A stretch of 64,000 bases of DNA from Drosophila persimilis. Lineage: Eukaryota; Arthropoda; Insecta; Diptera; Drosophilidae. The translations under genes and the position numbers were made by a program. The notes under the pieces are model-generated. The model saw nothing but the letters and a program-made list of their open reading frames with translations. It searched no databases and was not told the origin of the DNA. Positions 59,560-64,000 of the stretch are shown here, one piece after another (the first letter of the stretch is position 1; the number at the start of each line of letters is the position of its first letter). The DNA lies in the NCBI RefSeq assembly GCF_003286085.1, contig NW_020825288.1:25420001-25484000 (forward strand), written 5' to 3'.

Positions 59560-59585
59560 CGCACCAACAGCAGCAACAACAACAC
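59322..59585 (+). other. In-frame, AUG-less glutamine-rich frame upstream of the pumilio AUG
   Basis: From just after the in-frame TGA at 59319-59321 there are 88 open codons leading into the pumilio ATG at 59586. They start AKAVKIELLTAPTISISTP, then many Gln/His codons (CAG, CAA, CAC and CAT mixed) broken by aromatic and Pro-rich YGPAPPYFQHL. No ATG occurs in it. Near-cognate codons include ATT at 59334 and 59358, ATA at 59364 and ACG at 59370. It could be translated from a near-cognate start, or be plain 5' UTR. Confidence 0.5.
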
Positions 59586-61276
59586 ATGAAGTTTTTGGGT
59601 GGTAACGATGATCGTAACGGCCGCGGCGGCGTCGGCGTTGGCTCGGACGGCATTATAGGCTCGTCTCGTGGCGGCGGCGGCGGCGGTGTGTCACAGGATG
59701 TCGCCGATGCAGCCGGCGCTGCAGCGGCCGCTGCCGTCGGCTACGTCTTCCAGCAACGTCCCTCGCCCGGCGGCGTCGGCGGCGGCGGAGTGGGAGCTGG
59801 CGGCGTAGGCTCGACCTTGCACGAGGCAGCCGCCGCCGAGTACGCAGCCCACTTTGCCCAGAAACAACAGCAAACGCGTTGGGCATGCGGCGACGATGGA
59901 CACGGCATTGATGTGAGTATGGGCGGAGGGTGGGTGGCTAAGGGGGAACAGGATGGATAGATCTGCCATAAGCCATAATAAATAGCCTTCCATCTTTGGA
60001 ATTCCCTTGCCAAGGTTTAAGTATTTGTAATGGACAAACAATGACTAAAACTGTGTAGATTCTTCAGCTCTTCTGGTTTTCTGTGGCTGCATCTGGGGCC
60101 AAAGCAGAGACACCTGCAACAGCATACAGACCTGCAAATCAGAATCAGAATCCTAGGCTTTGGGGCATTCGTAACCATTCGCTTCTCTTGCGATGCATGG
60201 GCAGGGGCAATCATCGGAGTTTTAGCACACAAAATATTGTGTCACTCTTTTCGTGGCGTGGGGAAGGTTTTGTTCTCGGCTGCGTTGAGCAGCAGGCAGG
60301 CTGTCTGGAGCGCTGCACCCCCAAGGGCCAGGCGGGTGGTTGCTTGTGTAAGTTCCGAAAGGTCGCTGCCTGCCAGCAACGGTTGCATAAACAGCTTATG
60401 GCACTTGTTCTCCTTTTTTTGGCAATGAGACAGCAGAAATAGATCCAAGGGAGAAAAGGGGAGAGATGTGAGAACCTGATTTTTATAAAAAATTTTCGTA
60501 TCTGGTATTCGCAGAACCCGGATAAATGGAAGTACAATCCCCCCATGAATCCAGCCAACGCAGCTCCGGGCGGACAGCTGCAGCCTGGAAACGGCAGCAA
60601 TGGCGGACCTGGAGCCATCGGAACCATTGGCATGGGCAGCGGACTCGGCAGCATGGGCGGCGGCAACGGCGGAGGAGGAGGCGGTGGCGGCTCCGGCTCG
60701 AACGGCGGGCTCCACCATCCGTCAATGGCAGCGACAGCCGCGAACATGGCGGCCATGCAACAGGCTGCAGCCGTGGCCAAGCACAACCACATGATGTCCC
60801 AGGCAGCCGCTGCCGTGGCGGCCCAACACCAGCAGCAACAACAGCAGCAGCAGCAACAGCCGCCGCATCTCCAGCAGCAGCAGCAACAGCATCATCTGAT
60901 GGGCGGAGGAAACGGCCTGGGCAACGGCAATGGCCTGGGAGTCGGTCTCAGCAACCAGCAGCATCCTGGCCAGCAGCAGCAGCAGCCCGGCGGTCATCCC
61001 GGACAGTACAATTCGAATCTTCTCAGTCATGCCGCTGCCTTGGGGCACATACCCCCTTACGCCCAGTCGGGCAGCATGTACGATCACCATGCCGGTGCCA
61101 TGCATCCGGGCATGAACGGGGGCATGCCCAAGCCGCCACTCGGCCCGCCCGGCGGACCCCAGGACTACGTCTACATGGGCGGACAGCCCACGGTCCCAAT
61201 GGGCGCTGCCATGATGCCGCCCCAGAACCAGTACATGAACAACTCCGTGGTGTCCGCCGCCAACCGGAATGCAGCG
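59586..61276 (+). CDS. pum: Pumilio, N-terminal coding exons (3' part beyond window)
   Basis: Exon 59586-59912 (109 codons, MKFLGGNDDRNGRGGVGVGS onwards) and exon 60515-61276 (254 codons), joined by a 602-bp intron with GATGTGAGT donor and TTCGCAG acceptor in phase 0. The order of low-complexity blocks matches fly Pumilio: Gly-rich start, AAAAAVGYVFQQRPSPGGV, AEYAAHFAQKQQQTRWACGD, PDKWKYNPPMNPANAAPGG, Ala/Gln/His-rich middle, QDYVYMGGQPTVPMGAAMMP and NQYMNNSVVSAANRNAA before the donor GTGAGT at 61277. Pumilio represses mRNAs such as hunchback through 3' UTR motifs. The RNA-binding PUF repeats are C-terminal and outside this window; the visible region is the intrinsically disordered repressor N-terminus. 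The frame is intact here. Confidence 0.95.
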
Positions 61277-64000
61277 GTGAGTAACCAACCGTAAACCAAT
61301 CCCGCCCCGAGTAATCGATCAACCCAGGCCAGTGATCGATCCCTGATTAGAGTTTTTATCCCGTGTCCCGTCACTTTTTGGCATTGCCCGTTTATTTCAA
61401 TCAATAGATTGAATTCTCATAGATATCTATAGATCTATTCTCATAGATAATATGTTATATTTCCGTGGGTGTGGGTAAATACATATTTATCCACAATATT
61501 TGATGAAGAAATTTGAGTGCTCAATCCTTTATTTTGGGTACTCACAGTCGTGTATAAGAATGTATCTGTGAAGTACACACTTAGATGGGTATATCGGGAG
61601 AGAGACTCGAGTCGTGCATTAGTGTTTTGCCTCATGCACGCGACATTTATGTTGTTTTTGCATTCTATGGAGTGCTGCTTTACGTCATTAAATCAAACCG
61701 ATTGAAGCTTCAGATCCTTCAAGGGTTTATTTTATTGCTGAGGAATGAGGATTAACAAATAACTTCGCCCAATCATTTATTAATGGATAACTTAACGCAG
61801 GCCCTCGATGGCCCATAACAATAGTTTTATGAGGCCCAAAGAAATATGGAACTTTCAAGAGAGGCTCAAATAAAAGTTGAGCAATGAAAATGAACAAACT
61901 TTTCGGGGGACGACCATAAAAACCCGGCGAAACTATTGATTAACCCAACAAGAAAATATCATCAAATGAAATAGAATTGTTAAAGTTTCTCCGTCGATTT
62001 TCTTTTTTTTTTTTCCCAAAACTTGACATTTGAACATATAAAGGCTCCATTTGTGGGTTCTTTCTTTGCCCTTTGGCGAGCAGTTTATGTAGAGGACTTT
62101 TTCATTGGCTCTGTCGATTCGTTAATTTAATTGGAAAGTATTCAACGTGGGTTCAACGTGATGATGAGGTGTCTGGATGGCCCTGAATTGTTTTAGATGA
62201 GTCATTGGCAAGGGGTCCGTTCCCAAAGATAATGTTGCCGTCGAACTCGACCCTCAGTCATTTTATGGTCGCCACAGCAGAATGGGGCATAATAAGGCCA
62301 TCACAATTCCCGTTTGTGACAAAAATCAATTTAATATTGATTGATACAAATAAGTATCAACATTTTCAAAGTAATTATCGCACAGTAACCCCGTTCGTCT
62401 AGGGAATTGCGGCAGAAATGTCCCATAAGCAAACGGACACATTCGATTTGAATGACCCGAACAGAGGCCATTCGCCACGAGCGATTCGGGTCTCGGGATA
62501 GCGATGCAATCTTCAAAAAATAATTGCCATAGCATAACCTGCAAAATACTGAGAAAAATATGTACGTACAATAGATGGTCTGGAGATCGTATAGTGGAAC
62601 GACTCGTCGTTTGAACAAAAGGGAAAAAGAAGTGTTGAAGACTTCATTGCTGATTTGATAATTTCTCCGTAGCAATTGTGTGCAGCTGTTCTTTCGCTGT
62701 GAGTTTTCTTGGTTAGTTTTTCTTGTTGCACGGGGGTTTGTTTAGCTGTTCTGCCTGCCTGCCATTTGTTGTCTGTGTTGTTTCTGTGGATATATTTTCT
62801 TCACTTTTGCGTGGAGTCTCTGCTCTGCTGCAGCGAATGTAGTGAGAGAGAGAGAGAGAGAGGGTGAGAGGGAGATCCCATTCCGGTTGCAATATTTCAG
62901 CCTTATAAAGCCAGAACATTGCACATGCCACACAGACCAGACTACACTTGGAGCACTCCTCACATGTCGCTCGGCGGCTGGTTGGCCAACTTGATAACTT
63001 GAGAACTCTCTGGCCAAGTCCCCGTAACAAACAGACTATTGGTATTTTACCTAGAAACCAACAGACCAGACCCCAGACCGACCGACCGGCATTCGCAATC
63101 AATTCGCCTTGCAGTTTATAAATAAAAGAATTAAATACTTACTTACTCTCTGGACGAGGACTTAATGAGCTGTGGCTGCTCGTCTGCTTTCTGCTCCTCG
63201 TTATGTCACAATTGTTTACAGGAAAAACAATTTTAATTAAAGAATTTCACTCGTTTGGTTATCTGCCTTCTACAAGCCAGCGCTACCTTCGTCTCACTCA
63301 CTCACTCGCTCCATCTGCTGGTCCAGGTGATTCACAGTGCAATGCCATTTCCTTTTCACTTCCTTCGCACAAACACAGACACACACACACGTAGGCAGAG
63401 ACACGGACATGGCACTTGTGCTGAAGTGTTGGTTAGCGCACAATCGATTATGTTTTTATCAAGCAAATTGTCGGAAAAAAAGGGCTGCAGGTAGAGCAGC
63501 ACTCGCAATGCCCTTTTCCCCAAAAGTGGACCGAAAACGCCTTGAATGAGGCGAATTGTATGCAGTAAGACTTAATATTGAACCCGCTATTAGTATTATT
63601 AATATTATTTAAAACCGAAAAGAGCATTTAAACTTCACCTTAATGTTGGATCTTGGGCAACCTCTTTTATACGGAAAGTATGTATATTTTTTGCTACAAC
63701 TTCCTTTTGTGCAATCTCTCTCTCTCTCTCTCTCGCTCGCTCGTCACTGAAGTAAAGTATTTATTGCATTTATGCGAGACGAAAAAGGCAAAAGGCAGCA
63801 GCAGCAGGAGGATAGAATTCCAAGCAGGACGATGACAACAAAAAAGCTTTCCCTCTCTTCCTACTTCTCTCTTTCTCTCGCTGTCCTTATGTTTGTACTC
63901 CTACAAAAAAAAAAAAAAACTCGCCAAAAGAGAGCTTCGACAAAGTTATTGTTGCTGGTGTACTTTCAGCTCTTGTTGTTCTTGGTATTTTCCTTCTCCT
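61277..64000 (+). other. Pumilio intron, continuing beyond the window
   Basis: Begins at the GTGAGT donor after exon 2. No further coding exon is recognisable. Contains GA and TC microsatellites near 62844-62862 and 63714-63734. pumilio introns are very long in Drosophila, so reaching the window end is expected. Confidence 0.6.
63714..63734. repeat. (TC)n microsatellite
   Basis: Uninterrupted TC dinucleotides in the pumilio intron, followed by CGCTCGCTCG. Confidence 0.85.

Noticed and set aside
59343-59585. Leu/Val-only minus-strand frame
   Set aside because: Reverse complement of CAG/CAA repeats; the plus strand reads as Gln/His in frame with pumilio.

Overview
The window is nuclear DNA of a Drosophila fly. 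It carries recognisable orthologues of fly genes (unc-45, HEATR5B, Pbp95/SNAPC4, D1, pumilio). Introns of 50-80 bp with good GT/AG sites, DRE and Motif 1 promoter elements, CAG/CAA-rich coding repeats, DUF1091 genes and a Bari-like Tc1 element all fit. In D. melanogaster the named genes lie on chromosome arm 3R, around 84E-85D (Muller element E). The repeats and relaxed gene order suggest a species outside the melanogaster subgroup, perhaps the obscura group, but the sequence alone does not settle this.

Layout. 1-333 (-) is the first coding exon of a gene running off the left edge; 0.3-4.7 kb is non-coding with CA microsatellites. 4.7-6.4 kb is a cluster of degenerate repeat modules. 7.1-10.8 kb is a birth-and-death array of DUF1091 secreted-protein genes: two intact, at least three relics. 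11.2-12.0 kb is an atypical aquaporin (-). 12.5-16.5 kb holds unc-45 (-) and a DNAJC30-like J-protein (+), divergent around a shared promoter. 16.6-17.6 kb is the BUD23 rRNA methyltransferase (-), tail to tail with the J-protein. 19.0-20.0 kb is an unrecognised secreted protein.

22.1-35.1 kb is one large gene, HEATR5B (+), with a short upstream N-terminal exon, a 33-nt microexon and long introns. Those introns hold an antisense membrane-protein ORF, a BEL/Pao gag relic and a near-perfect 75-bp inverted repeat. Pbp95/SNAPC4 (-) at 35.4-37.8 kb overlaps the HEATR5B 3' end. 38.3-42.0 kb has a small ORF, a UBAP1-like ESCRT-I subunit (+) and a UBL7-like protein (-). The UBL7-like promoter lies inside a copy of the repeat seen at 4.7 kb. 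42.4-43.7 kb has a Tc1 relic and an acylphosphatase. 44.8-48.6 kb is an eight-exon DPP8/9-type dipeptidyl peptidase. 51.9-53.0 kb is D1. 53.4-55.1 kb is an intact Bari-like transposon. 59.3-61.3 kb is the 5' coding part of pumilio; its downstream intron fills the rest.

Themes rather than an operon-like system: protein homeostasis (UNC-45, J-protein, UBAP1-like, UBL7-like, DPP8/9), endosomal traffic (HEATR5B, UBAP1-like) and RNA biology (BUD23, Pbp95, Pumilio). The best leads are an in-frame glutamine-rich region upstream of the pumilio AUG without any AUG of its own, the inverted repeat, the repeat-borne UBL7-like promoter, the aquaporin pore changes and several small ORFs. Exon boundaries come from reading frames and splice-site consensus, without transcript data.
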